Below the pieces are notes generated by a model that was given only the letters and a program-made list of their open reading frames with translations, was not told where the DNA came from and ran no database searches. The position numbers and the translations under genes are program-made. Below, piece by piece: positions 8,176 through 16,541 of a stretch of DNA of 64,000 nt. The stretch covers positions 248,001-312,000 of the forward strand of contig NZ_FNSO01000003.1 in the NCBI RefSeq assembly GCF_900105945.1. Direction: 5' to 3'. How positions within the stretch are numbered: the stretch's first letter is position 1; each line of letters begins with the position of its first letter. The DNA comes from Amycolatopsis tolypomycina. Lineage in GTDB: Bacteria; Actinomycetota; Actinomycetes; Mycobacteriales; Pseudonocardiaceae.

Positions 8176-10257
8176 TCAGCGCTCGCCGATGCGGCCGGGC
8201 AGCCCGAAGCGGCCCTTCTTCCACACCGAGACCAGCGACGGCCGTGGCTGGGCGGTGCCGCCGTCGGGCCAGTGCGACGTCGGGTTCGCCGAGCTCGCCG
8301 CGTTCTCGCCGGGGTGCTGGACCGCGACGAGCACCAGGTTGTCCGTCACGACCGGGCCGCAGGTCTCGGCGCCGACCGGCACCGAGAGGAACTGCTTTAC
8401 GTGGCCGCGCTCGGCGCCGGTCACCGGCACCGAGAACAGGCCGTCGTTCCAGCCCAGCGCGTTGCCGTCGGTGGCGACCCACAGGTTGCCGTGCCGGTCG
8501 AAGGTGACGTTGTCCGGGCAGGAGATCGGGCTGACCTGGTCCTTCGGGAAGCCGCCGTAGTAGGTGTCGGCCGCCTTCGGGTCGCCGCAGACCAGCAGCA
8601 GCCGCCAGGCGAACCGGGTCGAGGCCGCGTCGCCGCAGTCCTCCTCCCACTCCAGGACCTGGCCGTTCTTGTTGGCCACCCGCGGGTTCACCTCGTCGAC
8701 GCCCGCCTTGCCCGCCGCGCCGCGGTCGCTGTTGTTGGTCAGCGCCGCGTAGACCCGGCCGTTGACCGGGTTGGGCTCGATGTCCTCCGGGCGGTCCATC
8801 TTCGTGGCCGCGACCTTGTCGGCCGCCTGCCGGGTGAAGACGTAGACCTCCTCGGCGGTCATGCCGTCCACAAAGGACTTGTTGCCGCTCGCCAGCGGGA
8901 TCCACTCGCCGGTGCCGTCGAACTCGCCGTCGGCAGGCAGCGTGCCCTTGCCGTCGATCTCCGAAGCCGGGCTGTCGCCGGTGAACCGGGCGACGTACAG
9001 GGTGCCGTCGTCGAGCAGCGCCGAGTTGTGCCGCCGCGCGTGCGCGCTCTTGCCCGGCTTGTACTTGCCGTTCGAGACGAACTTGTAGATGTACTCGAAC
9101 CGCTCGTCGTCACCGGTGTAGGCGGCCACGCGGCCGTCGGCGGTGATCTTGATGTTCGCGCCCTCGTGCTTGAGGCGGCCGAGCGCGGTGTGCTTGATCG
9201 GCGTCGAGTTCGGGTCGTTCGGGTCGATCTCGACGACCCAGCCGAACCGGTTCGGCTCGTTGGGCTCCTGCGCGACGTCCCAGCGCTTGTCGAACCGCTC
9301 CCACTTGCGGGTGCTGGCGCCGGTGCCGATCGCGTACCGCTTCAGCCGCGCGGCCGCCACCGGGTCGGTGACCTTCTCGGAGTTGGCGAAGTACTGGTGG
9401 ATGTTCTCCTCGCCGGAGAGCACGGTGCCCCACGGCGTCACGCCGCCGGAGCAGTTGTTCTGCGTGCCGCGGACCTTGCGCCCGGTCGGGTCGGCCGACG
9501 TCTTGAGGTACTTCGAGCCGGCGGCCGGGCCGCGGACCTCGAAGATCGTGTCGAGCGTGATCCGGCGGCCGTACCGGCTGGGCACGACCTCCAGGCCGCC
9601 GTGGACCGGGTCGCGGCGGGTCAGCAGCACCGACAGCCCGTGCGCCGCCCAGGCGATCTTGACCTGCTCCTCGGTCGGGTTGGCCGGGTCGTACTGGTCG
9701 GCCGGGAACATGTGCAGCTCGGTCGTGTACTCGTGGTTGACCACGAGCAGGTTGGTCAGGCCCAGCGGGTCCTGCGGGATCAGGCCGACGAAGTCGTTGT
9801 TGTAGCCGAACTGCTTGGCCTGCGCGGCCGCGGTCTGCTTGGTGAAGTCGAACTTCGGCGCGCCCGGGACGACCGGGTCGCCCCAGCGGATGACCACGCG
9901 CTGGGCGTAGCCGTCGGGGATGCTGACCGCGTCGAGCTTGTTCGGCGGCACGGGCGTGAAGTCCGTCCCGGGGACCGGACGCGGCTTCGGGCCGCCGTGG
10001 CCGTTCGCCGAGACGCCGCCGGGCGCGGCGGCCGCGGTCCCGGACAGCGCGGCGAGGCCGCCCGCGGTGGCGGCGAGCACGGCGCCGGCCTTGAACACCC
10101 GGCGGCGGGACATGTCCTTGACGATGTCGCCGAAGTACTCGTTCCCGGACTCGTTCGGCTCCGGGTGGGCGCACGCGTTGCCGCAGCGGTACTCGCAGGT
10201 GATCGGGGAACGTCCACCCGCGTGCGCGGGGAACAGCGGGAGCAGACGGTCGGGCAC
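8176..10257 (-). CDS. PhoX-family alkaline phosphatase (DUF839), Tat-exported
   Basis: Secreted phosphatase of about 693 residues in the PhoX/DUF839 family, whose characterised members are calcium/iron-dependent phosphomonoesterases exported by the Tat pathway. GTG start at 10257 with GGAGG four bases upstream. A long N-terminal region precedes the twin-arginine signal MSRRRVFKAGAVLAATAGG, as in other actinobacterial members. Family-like segments include NNDFVGLIPQDPLGLTNLLVVNHEYTTE (shown across 27 residues near the N-terminus of the mature domain, split here as NNDFVGLIPQDPLG and LLVVNHEYTTE), then NNCSGGVTPWGTVLSGEENI, and EPNEPNRFGWVVEIDP. Probably liberates phosphate from extracellular organophosphates. 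No Pho box was identified. Confidence 0.9.
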   Translation of the reverse strand: MPDRLLPLFPAHAGGRSPITCEYRCGNACAHPEPNESGNEYFGDIVKDMSRRRVFKAGAVLAATAGGLAALSGTAAAAPGGVSANGHGGPKPRPVPGTDFTPVPPNKLDAVSIPDGYAQRVVIRWGDPVVPGAPKFDFTKQTAAAQAKQFGYNNDFVGLIPQDPLGLTNLLVVNHEYTTELHMFPADQYDPANPTEEQVKIAWAAHGLSVLLTRRDPVHGGLEVVPSRYGRRITLDTIFEVRGPAAGSKYLKTSADPTGRKVRGTQNNCSGGVTPWGTVLSGEENIHQYFANSEKVTDPVAAARLKRYAIGTGASTRKWERFDKRWDVAQEPNEPNRFGWVVEIDPNDPNSTPIKHTALGRLKHEGANIKITADGRVAAYTGDDERFEYIYKFVSNGKYKPGKSAHARRHNSALLDDGTLYVARFTGDSPASEIDGKGTLPADGEFDGTGEWIPLASGNKSFVDGMTAEEVYVFTRQAADKVAATKMDRPEDIEPNPVNGRVYAALTNNSDRGAAGKAGVDEVNPRVANKNGQVLEWEEDCGDAASTRFAWRLLLVCGDPKAADTYYGGFPKDQVSPISCPDNVTFDRHGNLWVATDGNALGWNDGLFSVPVTGAERGHVKQFLSVPVGAETCGPVVTDNLVLVAVQHPGENAASSANPTSHWPDGGTAQPRPSLVSVWKKGRFGLPGRIGER

Positions 10258-10383
10258 AGCGCCTCCATGGTGGGAGTTCGGGAACGAAGCGACCGTATGT
10301 GCCGAAAACCAGCCGATCCAGACTTCTGGATGAACAACGGGTGTATTGCTCGCAATGCCCACGCGCGGACCCCCTGAACGGCC

Positions 10384-10416
10384 GACGGCCCCCGGACACT
10401 TGGTCCAGGGGCCGTC
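10384..10416 (-). terminator. Intrinsic terminator after the MFS gene
   Basis: GACGGCCCC (10384-10392) pairs with GGGGCCGTC (10408-10416). An inner GGAC/GTCC pair is separated by one C-A mismatch around a 5-base loop. It lies downstream of the minus-strand MFS gene and upstream of the PhoX-like gene. Confidence 0.65.
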
Positions 10417-10446
10417 GCTCTGCGTGAGATCGAACCAGCGTGAAAT

Positions 10447-11664
10447 CTAGAACTCTTCGCCGACGAGCACCGCTTCCTTCGGCACCGAGTGCGAGTCGGC
10501 CTGGCGCTCCCGCAGCGAGAGCAGCGCGCCCGCGACGACGCACAGCACGGCCGAGGCGACGAACGGCGCCTGCGGCGAGCCGAACCACTCGGCGACGTGC
10601 CCGACCAGCGTCGCGGCGACCGCGCCGCCCAGCCAGCGGCAGAAGTTGTAGCCCGCGCTGGCGACCGGGCGCGGCGCGTCGCTGATCGACATCGCGGTGC
10701 CGGTGAACAGCGTGTTCAGCAGGCCGGACACCAGCCCGGAGACGATGATGCCCACCACGAGCACCGGCTTGCTCGGCACGGCGAGGACCAGCATCAGCAC
10801 GGCGTACCCGAAGACGGCGGCCGCGGCGGCGTGCCGTTCGCCGAGCCGGGCGGCCAGCCGCGGCGCGAGGGCGACCCCGGCGACCGCGACGCACAGGCCC
10901 CAGCCGCAGAACACGAGGCCGACGGCGATCGCGCTCCAGCCGAGGACGAACGGCGACCAGGCGAGCACCGCGAAGAACGCGGCGGTGTACAGGGCCGAGG
11001 CGACGGACGTGCGCAGCAGGCCGGGGTGCTTGAGCGCGCGCAGCGGGTCGAGCAGCTTGACCGGCGTCCGCTTCTCGTGCTTGTCGCTCTTGAGGAAGAC
11101 CGCGCACAGCACGAGCGCGCCGGCCATCAGGATCGCGGTGCCGGCGAACGGGCCGCGCCACGAGATGCTGCCGAGCAGCGCGCCCAGCAGCGGGCCAACC
11201 GACAGGCCGACGCCGAGGGCGGCCTCGTAGAGCAGGATCGCGCCGCCCTGACCGCCGGTCGCGGCGCCGACGATCACCGAAAGCGCCGTCGCGATGAAGA
11301 AGGCGTTGCCGAGGCCCCAGACCGCGCGCAGCCCGACGAGCTGCTCGATCGACCCGGCGGCCGCACACAACGCGGTGGCCGCGACGATCAGCGTCAGCCC
11401 GACCAGGACGGTGCGCTTCGCGCCGAACCGGGCGCTCGCCGCGCCGGTGAGCAGCATCGCGACGACCTGGACGCCGAGGTAGGACGAGAAGAGCAGCGTG
11501 ACCTGCGACGGCGTCGCGTCCAGGCCCTTGGCGATGGACAGCAGGATCGGGTCGACCAGGCCGATCCCCATGAAGGCGATGACCGCGGCGAACGCGGTGA
11601 TCCACACCTGCTTGGGCTGGCCCTTGACCGCGTCCAGCAGGCTCGAGTGGTGTTCAGCGCTCAT
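10447..11664 (-). CDS. MFS transporter, 12-TM drug-efflux type
   Basis: Inner-membrane efflux pump candidate of 405 residues with about twelve hydrophobic helices. The loop 2-3 motif appears as GAASARFGAKR, a variant of the GxLaDrxGrrR box. The N-terminal half shows a helix 1 segment WITAFAAVIAFMGIGLVDPI. The ATG at 11664 lies inside the 3' end of the MarR gene (11-bp overlap), so both are one operon and the pump is very likely MarR-regulated. Substrate unknown; adjacent MarR and MFS genes commonly encode inducible resistance to phenolic or lipophilic drugs. Confidence 0.9.
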   Translation of the reverse strand: MSAEHHSSLLDAVKGQPKQVWITAFAAVIAFMGIGLVDPILLSIAKGLDATPSQVTLLFSSYLGVQVVAMLLTGAASARFGAKRTVLVGLTLIVAATALCAAAGSIEQLVGLRAVWGLGNAFFIATALSVIVGAATGGQGGAILLYEAALGVGLSVGPLLGALLGSISWRGPFAGTAILMAGALVLCAVFLKSDKHEKRTPVKLLDPLRALKHPGLLRTSVASALYTAAFFAVLAWSPFVLGWSAIAVGLVFCGWGLCVAVAGVALAPRLAARLGERHAAAAAVFGYAVLMLVLAVPSKPVLVVGIIVSGLVSGLLNTLFTGTAMSISDAPRPVASAGYNFCRWLGGAVAATLVGHVAEWFGSPQAPFVASAVLCVVAGALLSLRERQADSHSVPKEAVLVGEEF

Positions 11665-12112
11665 CGCTGATCAGTTCCTCCTTCTTGGTGTCGACAAGTA
11701 GCTTGGCGAGAGCGGGCAGGGCGGCTTCGATCGCGGCGCGATCGGTCTCGTCCATCGCGATGAGCCGCTCGCGGAGGAACTCCTCGCGAGCCGTCACCAG
11801 TTCGGCGTAAAAGCGCAAGCCCTCGTCGGTGACTTCGACCAGCACCGCGCGGCCGTCGGCGGGGTCCGGGCGGCGGGTCGCGAGGCCGAGCCGTTCGAGC
11901 CTGCCGACGACGTCGGTCATCGACGGCAGCTTGACCTGCTCCAGCTCGGCGAGCGTGCTCATCCGCCGCGGGCCGCCGTTGACCAGCTCACTCAGCACCG
12001 AACCCTGGGTGAGGGTCAGCGTCAGCTGCGGCGTCTGGCGGCGCACCTGCTGGTACAGCCGGAAGACCAGCGGCCGCAGCCGGTGGGCGAGATCGGTGAT
12101 CGCGGAAGTCAC
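11654..12112 (-). CDS. MarR-family transcriptional regulator
   Basis: Winged-helix regulator of 152 residues. The recognition region is TLAELEQVKLPSMTDVVGRLERLGLATRRPDPADGRAVLVEVT, a canonical MarR winged helix with the DxR wing tip (quoted in parts: LPSMTDVVGRLERLGL and RPDPADGRAVLVEVT). GTG start at 12112 without a clear ribosome-binding site, possibly leaderless. It overlaps the MFS exporter gene and is divergent from the HAD gene. The palindrome TTAGC-TAG-GCTAA sits at its start and probably mediates autorepression. Confidence 0.92.
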   Translation of the reverse strand: MTSAITDLAHRLRPLVFRLYQQVRRQTPQLTLTLTQGSVLSELVNGGPRRMSTLAELEQVKLPSMTDVVGRLERLGLATRRPDPADGRAVLVEVTDEGLRFYAELVTAREEFLRERLIAMDETDRAAIEAALPALAKLLVDTKKEELISDER

Positions 12113-12150
12113 TTAGCTAGGCTAACAAAAATTAGTAAGGGTGGCTAAGT
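12111..12150. promoter_or_regulatory. Candidate MarR operator region
   Basis: TTAGC-TAG-GCTAA (12113-12125) is a 5+5 palindrome overlapping the marR start. A wider inverted repeat ACTTAGC (12111-12117) / GCTAAGT (12144-12150) frames the AT-rich patch. The AT-richness stands out sharply from the surroundings, as expected for a promoter-operator. Confidence 0.5.
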
Positions 12151-12166
12151 AAGTCCGCTCACAGGT

Positions 12167-12172
12167 TAGGCT
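12167..12172 (+). promoter_or_regulatory. Putative -10 element, leaderless HAD gene
   Basis: TAGGCT lies seven bases before the ATG at 12180, and no ribosome-binding site is present. This is consistent with transcription beginning at the start codon. Confidence 0.4.
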
Positions 12173-12179
12173 CGACGCC

Positions 12180-12818
12180 ATGGACGCGGTGATCTTCGAC
12201 CTCGACGGCGTACTGGTGGACTCCGAGCGGAACTGGGACGAGGTGCGCCGCGCGGTCGTCGCCGAGCACGGCGGCACCTGGCGCGCGGAGGCGACCCGGG
12301 CCCAGCAGGGGATGAGCACCCCGGAATGGGCCCGCTACCTGGTGGAGGAGCTCGGCGCCCGGTTGTCACCGTCGGCAATCGCCACGCTCGTCGTCAAGCG
12401 GATGGCCGCCCGGTACGCCGAGGAGCCGCCACTGATCCCCGGCGCGGTGGACGTCGTCCGGCAGGTGTCGAAGCGGTGGCCGGTGGCGATCGCGAGCTCG
12501 TCGCCGGTGATCCTGATCAAGGGGTTCCTCGACGTGACCGGCCTGCCGGTCGGGGCGGCGGTGTCGTCGGAGCAGGTCGGCGCGGGCAAGCCGGCGCCGG
12601 ACGTCTACCTGCGGGCGGCCGAGCTGCTGGGCGTGGCGCCGCAGGGCTGTGCCGCGGTGGAGGACACGACGAACGGGCTGCGGTCCGCGCTGGCGGCGGG
12701 GATGGCGGTGTACGCCGTGCCGAACCCGCACTTCCCGCCGGACCCCGAGGTGCTGGCGCAGGCGACGGCGGTGGTGGAGAAGATCACCGACTTGCCGGCG
12801 GCGCTGGGATTCAGCTGA
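12180..12818 (+). CDS. HAD-superfamily hydrolase (beta-phosphoglucomutase/phosphatase subfamily)
   Basis: Cytosolic phosphohydrolase of 212 residues. HAD motif I is DLDGVLVDSE (nucleophile Asp7, acid/base Asp9), motif II is the Ser in ASSSP, motif III is the Lys in GAGKPAPDVY, and motif IV is VEDTTNGLRSA. The helical cap sits after motif I (C1 cap), as in phosphoglycolate phosphatase and beta-phosphoglucomutase-like enzymes. The specific substrate is not predictable. Divergent from marR; its 3' end overlaps the convergent anti-sigma-like gene by 8 bp. Confidence 0.92.
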   Translation: MDAVIFDLDGVLVDSERNWDEVRRAVVAEHGGTWRAEATRAQQGMSTPEWARYLVEELGARLSPSAIATLVVKRMAARYAEEPPLIPGAVDVVRQVSKRWPVAIASSSPVILIKGFLDVTGLPVGAAVSSEQVGAGKPAPDVYLRAAELLGVAPQGCAAVEDTTNGLRSALAAGMAVYAVPNPHFPPDPEVLAQATAVVEKITDLPAALGFS

Positions 12819-13509
12819 CTTCGAACCGGACCGGCGGCGAACCCGGGTTCACGTCGGCGAGGAACACCTGGCCCATGTCCACCACGGCGACCGCCTTGGC
12901 TTGGCTCAGGTCACCGGCGGCGTCGTAGAGGCGCAGCGTGTGCACCGTCCGGGCGACGAGGAAGACCGCCTTGCCCGCGGGCAGCGGCCCACCCTTCTTG
13001 CCGACGTACCCAGCGCTCACGGGATATCCCGACACAGGAACGCACGACGGTGACTCGATGCCGAAGTTCGAGTCCGTTCCGCCGTGGGTCGCTCCCTTGG
13101 GCAGTGCCTCGATGCAGAACACGGGCCGTCCCGTGGTGTCGAGGGACTGGGAGGCGTACGAGGTCCAGGCGTCCGTTTGGCCAGCGAAGTCGATGAGCGC
13201 CTTCGGTTCGCCCGGGAAGCTCAGGCGCAGCGAGATCTCAGGCTTCGCGAACACCAGTTCCTGCCCCGGCTGCTTCGCGGGCTGCGGGGGAGGCGGGGGC
13301 GAAGCCGTGTTCAGCTGGGTGGCCAGCAGCACGCTGGTCAGCACCACCAGCACCGCGGCCAGCGGGGCGCCCCACACCGCCACCTTGCGACGCCGGGGCG
13401 GCCGCCGCTGCCTGCGCTGCTGTTCCGCCCAGGCCGCGTCGAGGTCGGGCGTGACCTCCCGGGCCTGCCCCCGCAGTGCTTCGGCCAGCTTGCGTTCCAG
13501 GTCGGTCAT
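12811..13509 (-). CDS. Single-pass membrane protein, putative sigma-factor partner
   Basis: Protein of 232 residues encoded directly after a SigE-type sigma factor with an ATGA overlap, so it is a candidate regulator of that factor. The N-terminal ~45 residues are charged and cytoplasmic (MTDLERKLAEALRGQAREV), followed by a basic patch RRPPRRRK, one transmembrane helix near residues 48-67, a proline run, and an extracytoplasmic domain with two cysteines. No zinc-binding HxxxCxxC anti-sigma motif is present, so the anti-sigma role rests on gene position and topology only. Confidence 0.7.
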   Translation of the reverse strand: MTDLERKLAEALRGQAREVTPDLDAAWAEQQRRQRRPPRRRKVAVWGAPLAAVLVVLTSVLLATQLNTASPPPPPQPAKQPGQELVFAKPEISLRLSFPGEPKALIDFAGQTDAWTSYASQSLDTTGRPVFCIEALPKGATHGGTDSNFGIESPSCVPVSGYPVSAGYVGKKGGPLPAGKAVFLVARTVHTLRLYDAAGDLSQAKAVAVVDMGQVFLADVNPGSPPVRFEVS

Positions 13510-14036
13510 CGCTCACCTCCCAGGTCGTCCCCCAGGTGCTTGCGCAGATTCTCCATCGCGTGGTGGGTGGTCGCCTTGACGGTCCCCGGGGAGATGCCCA
13601 GGGTTTCCGCGATGGCCGCCGTGCTCAGGTCGAGCCAGTACCGCAGCACCAGCACCTCGCGTTGCCGGCGGGACAGCTTCGCCACCACCGCGCGCAGCTG
13701 CTGGTGCTCCCAGTTGGCCACCGCCGTGACCTCGGCCGACAGCTCGTCCGGCGGCCGGTCCTGCGGGGTCCGCCGGACGACCCGCAGGTGCCGGGTCCGC
13801 GACCGCGACATGTTCACCACGGTCGTGCGGAGGTAGCCGGCCACGCGCGTGTGGTCGGTCAGGGAGTCCCAGCGCTGGTGGAGCTTGACGAAGGCCTCCT
13901 GGGCGACGTTCTCCGCGTCGTCCGCGCCGAGCAGGTGGGCCAGCCGGGTCATCTGGCCGAAGTACTCCCGGAACAGGTCGTGGAAGGTCGGCGCGCCCAG
14001 GTCCCCCGGCACGCTCTCACCCACGCTCGCACTCAC
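13506..14036 (-). CDS. RNA polymerase sigma factor, SigE/ECF type
   Basis: Extracytoplasmic-function sigma factor of about 176 residues. Region 2 shows FREYFGQMTRLAHLLGADDAENVAQEAFVKLHQRW (read here as FREYFGQMTRLAHLLG and AENVAQEAFVKLHQRW). Region 4 is RQREVLVLRYWLDLSTAAIA followed by ETLGISPGTVKATTHHAMEN. It resembles the SigE-family (short ECF) proteins abundant in actinomycetes. The start is uncertain: GTG at 14036 or 14024 begins just before the conserved part, and the frame stays open to 14099. Coupled to the downstream membrane protein, its probable modulator. Confidence 0.88.
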   Translation of the reverse strand: MSASVGESVPGDLGAPTFHDLFREYFGQMTRLAHLLGADDAENVAQEAFVKLHQRWDSLTDHTRVAGYLRTTVVNMSRSRTRHLRVVRRTPQDRPPDELSAEVTAVANWEHQQLRAVVAKLSRRQREVLVLRYWLDLSTAAIAETLGISPGTVKATTHHAMENLRKHLGDDLGGER

Positions 14037-14085
14037 ACCCCGCCAACGCGCACCCCGCCCCACCGGTTTAGTGCACCATGAGAAA

Positions 14086-14112
14086 AAGGCCGCCACCATT
14101 GGTGACGGCCTT
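14086..14112 (-). terminator. Intrinsic terminator of ino1
   Basis: AAGGCCG (14086-14092) and CGGCCTT (14106-14112) with an inner CACC/GGTG pair form the hairpin. On the minus strand it is followed by a T-run (GGCCTTTTTCTC), a textbook intrinsic terminator 16 bp past the ino1 stop. Confidence 0.8.
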
Positions 14113-14127
14113 CTTCGTAGCTCAGCT

Positions 14128-15216
14128 CTACCGCTCGATCTCGCCGCGGATGAACTTCTCGACCGCGTCGCGGGCGGTCGCGTCGTCGTACTGCTCCGGC
14201 GGCGACTTCATGAAGTAGGACGACGCCGACAGGATCGGGCCGCCGATGCCGCGGTCGAGCGCGATCTTCGCGGCGCGGACGGCGTCGATGATGATGCCCG
14301 CCGAGTTCGGCGAGTCCCAGACCTCGAGCTTGTACTCCAGGTTCAGCGGCACGTCACCGAACGCGCGGCCCTCGAGCCGGACGTAGGCCCACTTGCGGTC
14401 GTCGAGCCACTGCACGTAGTCCGACGGCCCGATGTGGACGTTGCCCTTGCCCAGCTCGCGGTCGACCTGCGAAGTCACCGACTGGGTCTTCGAGATCTTC
14501 TTCGACTCGAGCCGCTCCAGCTCCTTCATGTTCAGGAAGTCCATGTTCCCGCCCACGTTGAGCTGCATCGTCCGGTCGAGCTGGACGCCGCGGTCCTCGA
14601 ACAGCTTCGCCAGCACGCGGTGCGTGATGGTGGCGCCGACCTGCGACTTGATGTCGTCGCCGACGATCGGGACGCCGGCGTCGGTGAACTTCTGCGCCCA
14701 CTCGGGGTCGGAGGCGATGAACACCGGCAGCGCGTTGACGAACGCCACGCCGGCGTCGATCGCGGCCTGGGCGTAGAACTTGTCGGCCACCTCGGAGCCC
14801 ACCGGCAGGTACGACACGAGCACGTCGGCCTGCGCCTCGCGCAGCGCGGCGACGACGTCGACCGGGGTCTCGTCGGACTCCTCGATCGTCTCGCGGTAGA
14901 AGCGGCCGAGGCCGTCGTGCGTGTGACCGCGCTGGACGGTGACGCCGAGCGGCGGCACGTCGGCGATCTTGATGGTGTTGTTCTCGGACGCGAAGATCGC
15001 CTCGGACAGGTCGCGGCTGACCTTCTTGGCGTCCACGTCGAACGCGGCGACGAACTCGATGTCGCGGACGTGGTACCCGCCGAAGTCGACGTGCATCAGA
15101 CCCGGGACGCGCGTGGCCGGGTCCGCGTCGCGGTAGTACTGGACACCCTGGACCAGCGACGCCGCGCAGTTGCCGACGCCCACGATGGCCACCCGTACGC
15201 GGCGGTTGTCGCCCAT
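14128..15216 (-). CDS. ino1: Inositol-3-phosphate synthase
   Basis: Converts glucose 6-phosphate to 1D-myo-inositol 3-phosphate using bound NAD, the first step to mycothiol and phosphatidylinositol in Actinobacteria. 362 residues, the usual length of the actinobacterial enzyme. The NAD-binding motif is [16 protein letters not shown] near the N-terminus. Family segments [37 protein letters not shown] and [12 protein letters not shown] are all present. ATG at 15216 with AAGGAG eight bases upstream. Followed by an intrinsic terminator and preceded by padR, the same order as in mycobacteria. Confidence 0.97.
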   Translation of the reverse strand: MGDNRRVRVAIVGVGNCAASLVQGVQYYRDADPATRVPGLMHVDFGGYHVRDIEFVAAFDVDAKKVSRDLSEAIFASENNTIKIADVPPLGVTVQRGHTHDGLGRFYRETIEESDETPVDVVAALREAQADVLVSYLPVGSEVADKFYAQAAIDAGVAFVNALPVFIASDPEWAQKFTDAGVPIVGDDIKSQVGATITHRVLAKLFEDRGVQLDRTMQLNVGGNMDFLNMKELERLESKKISKTQSVTSQVDRELGKGNVHIGPSDYVQWLDDRKWAYVRLEGRAFGDVPLNLEYKLEVWDSPNSAGIIIDAVRAAKIALDRGIGGPILSASSYFMKSPPEQYDDATARDAVEKFIRGEIER

Positions 15217-15287
15217 GGGGGTTTCTCCTTCATCCGTGTCTGTTCAGTAGGTCTGGTGCCGCGACGCTGCGGCCCGGGCCGGGCGGC

Positions 15288-15833
15288 TCAGGTCTCCGGA
15301 CCCTGCCGTTCGGCTTGTTCGTGCGCGATCAGCTCGTTGAGCCAGCGCACCTCCCGCTCGCTGGTCTCCAGCCCCAGCCGGTGCAGCTCGCGGGTGTAGC
15401 GATCGATCTTCTCCTCGGCCCTGGCCAGCGCCGCCCGCAAACCCTCGCGGCGCTCTTCGACGCGGCGGCGGCGGCCCTCGAGGATCCGCATCCGCACGTC
15501 GGCCGGGGTGCGCGAGAAGAAGGCCAGGTGGACGCCGAAACCTTCGTCGTCCCAGGTCTGCGGCCCGGCGTCGCCGAGCAGCTCACCGAAGCGTTCCTTG
15601 CCCTCCGCGGTGAGCTTGTAGACCCGCCGTCCGCGCCGCGACCACGCCCGGTCGTCGGCCTCGTCCAGCTCTTCGACCAGGTACCCGGCCCGCAGGAGCT
15701 TCCGCAGGGTCGGGTACAGCGAGCCGTACGAGAACGTCCGGAACGTGCCGAGCGTCTCGTTCAGCCGCTTGCGCAGCACGTACCCGTGCATGGGCGCTTC
15801 GTGCAGGAGACCCAGGATCGCGAACTCCAGCAC
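15288..15833 (-). CDS. PadR-family transcriptional regulator
   Basis: Winged-helix regulator of 181 residues. The N-terminal PadR domain reads LEFAILGLLHEAPMHGYVLR then FSYGSLYPTLRKL, with the basic wing RRGRRVYKLTAEGKER. A C-terminal helical domain (residues ~95-181) is rich in charged heptads and probably dimerises. The GTG at 15833 is preferred because GGAAGG lies nine bases upstream and it begins exactly at the conserved VLEFAILG. It is the homologue of the padR gene beside ino1 in mycobacteria; whether it controls ino1 is an inference. Confidence 0.92.
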   Translation of the reverse strand: MLEFAILGLLHEAPMHGYVLRKRLNETLGTFRTFSYGSLYPTLRKLLRAGYLVEELDEADDRAWSRRGRRVYKLTAEGKERFGELLGDAGPQTWDDEGFGVHLAFFSRTPADVRMRILEGRRRRVEERREGLRAALARAEEKIDRYTRELHRLGLETSEREVRWLNELIAHEQAERQGPET

Positions 15834-15914
15834 ACCGCACCCCCTTCCGGGAACAAACCGAGACGACCCGCGTTGCTCCGAACGAGCGCCTCGATCCAAC
15901 CTACTCAGCCACTA

Positions 15915-15927
15915 TATCGCGCCGATA
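15915..15927. promoter_or_regulatory. Candidate PadR operator
   Basis: TATCG-CGC-CGATA is a 5+5 inverted repeat in the padR/DUF5318 intergenic region, 82 bp upstream of the padR start. PadR proteins often bind AT-containing dyads of this spacing in their own promoters. Assignment is by position only. Confidence 0.35.
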
Positions 15928-16078
15928 CATCGAAGTGGCGAAGGTAACCTCGACGTACTACCCATCGAGGCCGAAATTCACCGGAGAGTTATCGAACCTC
16001 CGGCGTGTCCGCCCCGGTCCCGGGCCTGCCCACGCTAGGGGGCGTGGACGTCACAGAAAGAGCCCGTACTCTGTCCTC

Positions 16079-16474
16079 GTGATTAACCAGCGGCAGGTCG
16101 TGGACTTCGCGCTGCAGCGCCGTGCGCTGCTGGCCGAAGTCCGCTCCGGGCGCGTCGGCAGCTACGAAGCCTGCGACGCGAGCCCGTACCTGCTGCGGGC
16201 GGCGAAGTTCCACGGCCGGGACGGTGAGCTCCCGTGCCCGATCTGCCGCCAGGAGCCGCTGACCCTGGTGTCCTGGGTCTACGGCGACGAGCTCAAGCAC
16301 GTCGCGGGTTCGGCGAGGACCCCCGAGGAGCTGGCCAGGATGGCCGGCCTGTTCGCCGAGTTCACCGTGTACGACGTCGAAGTGTGCCGGGCGTGCCACT
16401 GGAACCACTTGGTGCGGTCATACGTCCTGGGCACGGGGGAACCGGCGGGTCCACGAAGGACCGCGGGCCGGTGA
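16079..16474 (+). CDS. DUF5318 protein with two CxxC zinc-ribbon knuckles
   Basis: Small cytosolic protein of 131 residues, homologous in sequence and position to the conserved gene before ponA in mycobacteria (Rv0049 type). Two CxxC pairs, CPIC and CRAC, are separated by about 60 residues and probably bind one zinc ion. The segment VSWVYGDELKHVAGSARTPE is characteristic. GTG start at 16079 begins VINQRQVVDFALQRR; the upstream in-frame codons are not conserved-looking. Function unknown. Its constant location next to a class A PBP suggests a link to cell-wall growth (inference). Confidence 0.85.
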   Translation: MINQRQVVDFALQRRALLAEVRSGRVGSYEACDASPYLLRAAKFHGRDGELPCPICRQEPLTLVSWVYGDELKHVAGSARTPEELARMAGLFAEFTVYDVEVCRACHWNHLVRSYVLGTGEPAGPRRTAGR

Positions 16475-16541
16475 GCCACCGCACGACCATCGCAACACGC
16501 AGGTCAGTACCCCTGCGGGCACTGATCCGGGAGGACCGTCC

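Noticed and set aside
6271..10377. A very long open frame on the plus strand (over 1300 codons) opposite the exported protein and PhoX-like genes
   Set aside because: It is the antisense frame of GC-rich coding sequence, Arg/Ala/Gly-rich with no motifs. The minus-strand genes have signal peptides and family motifs.
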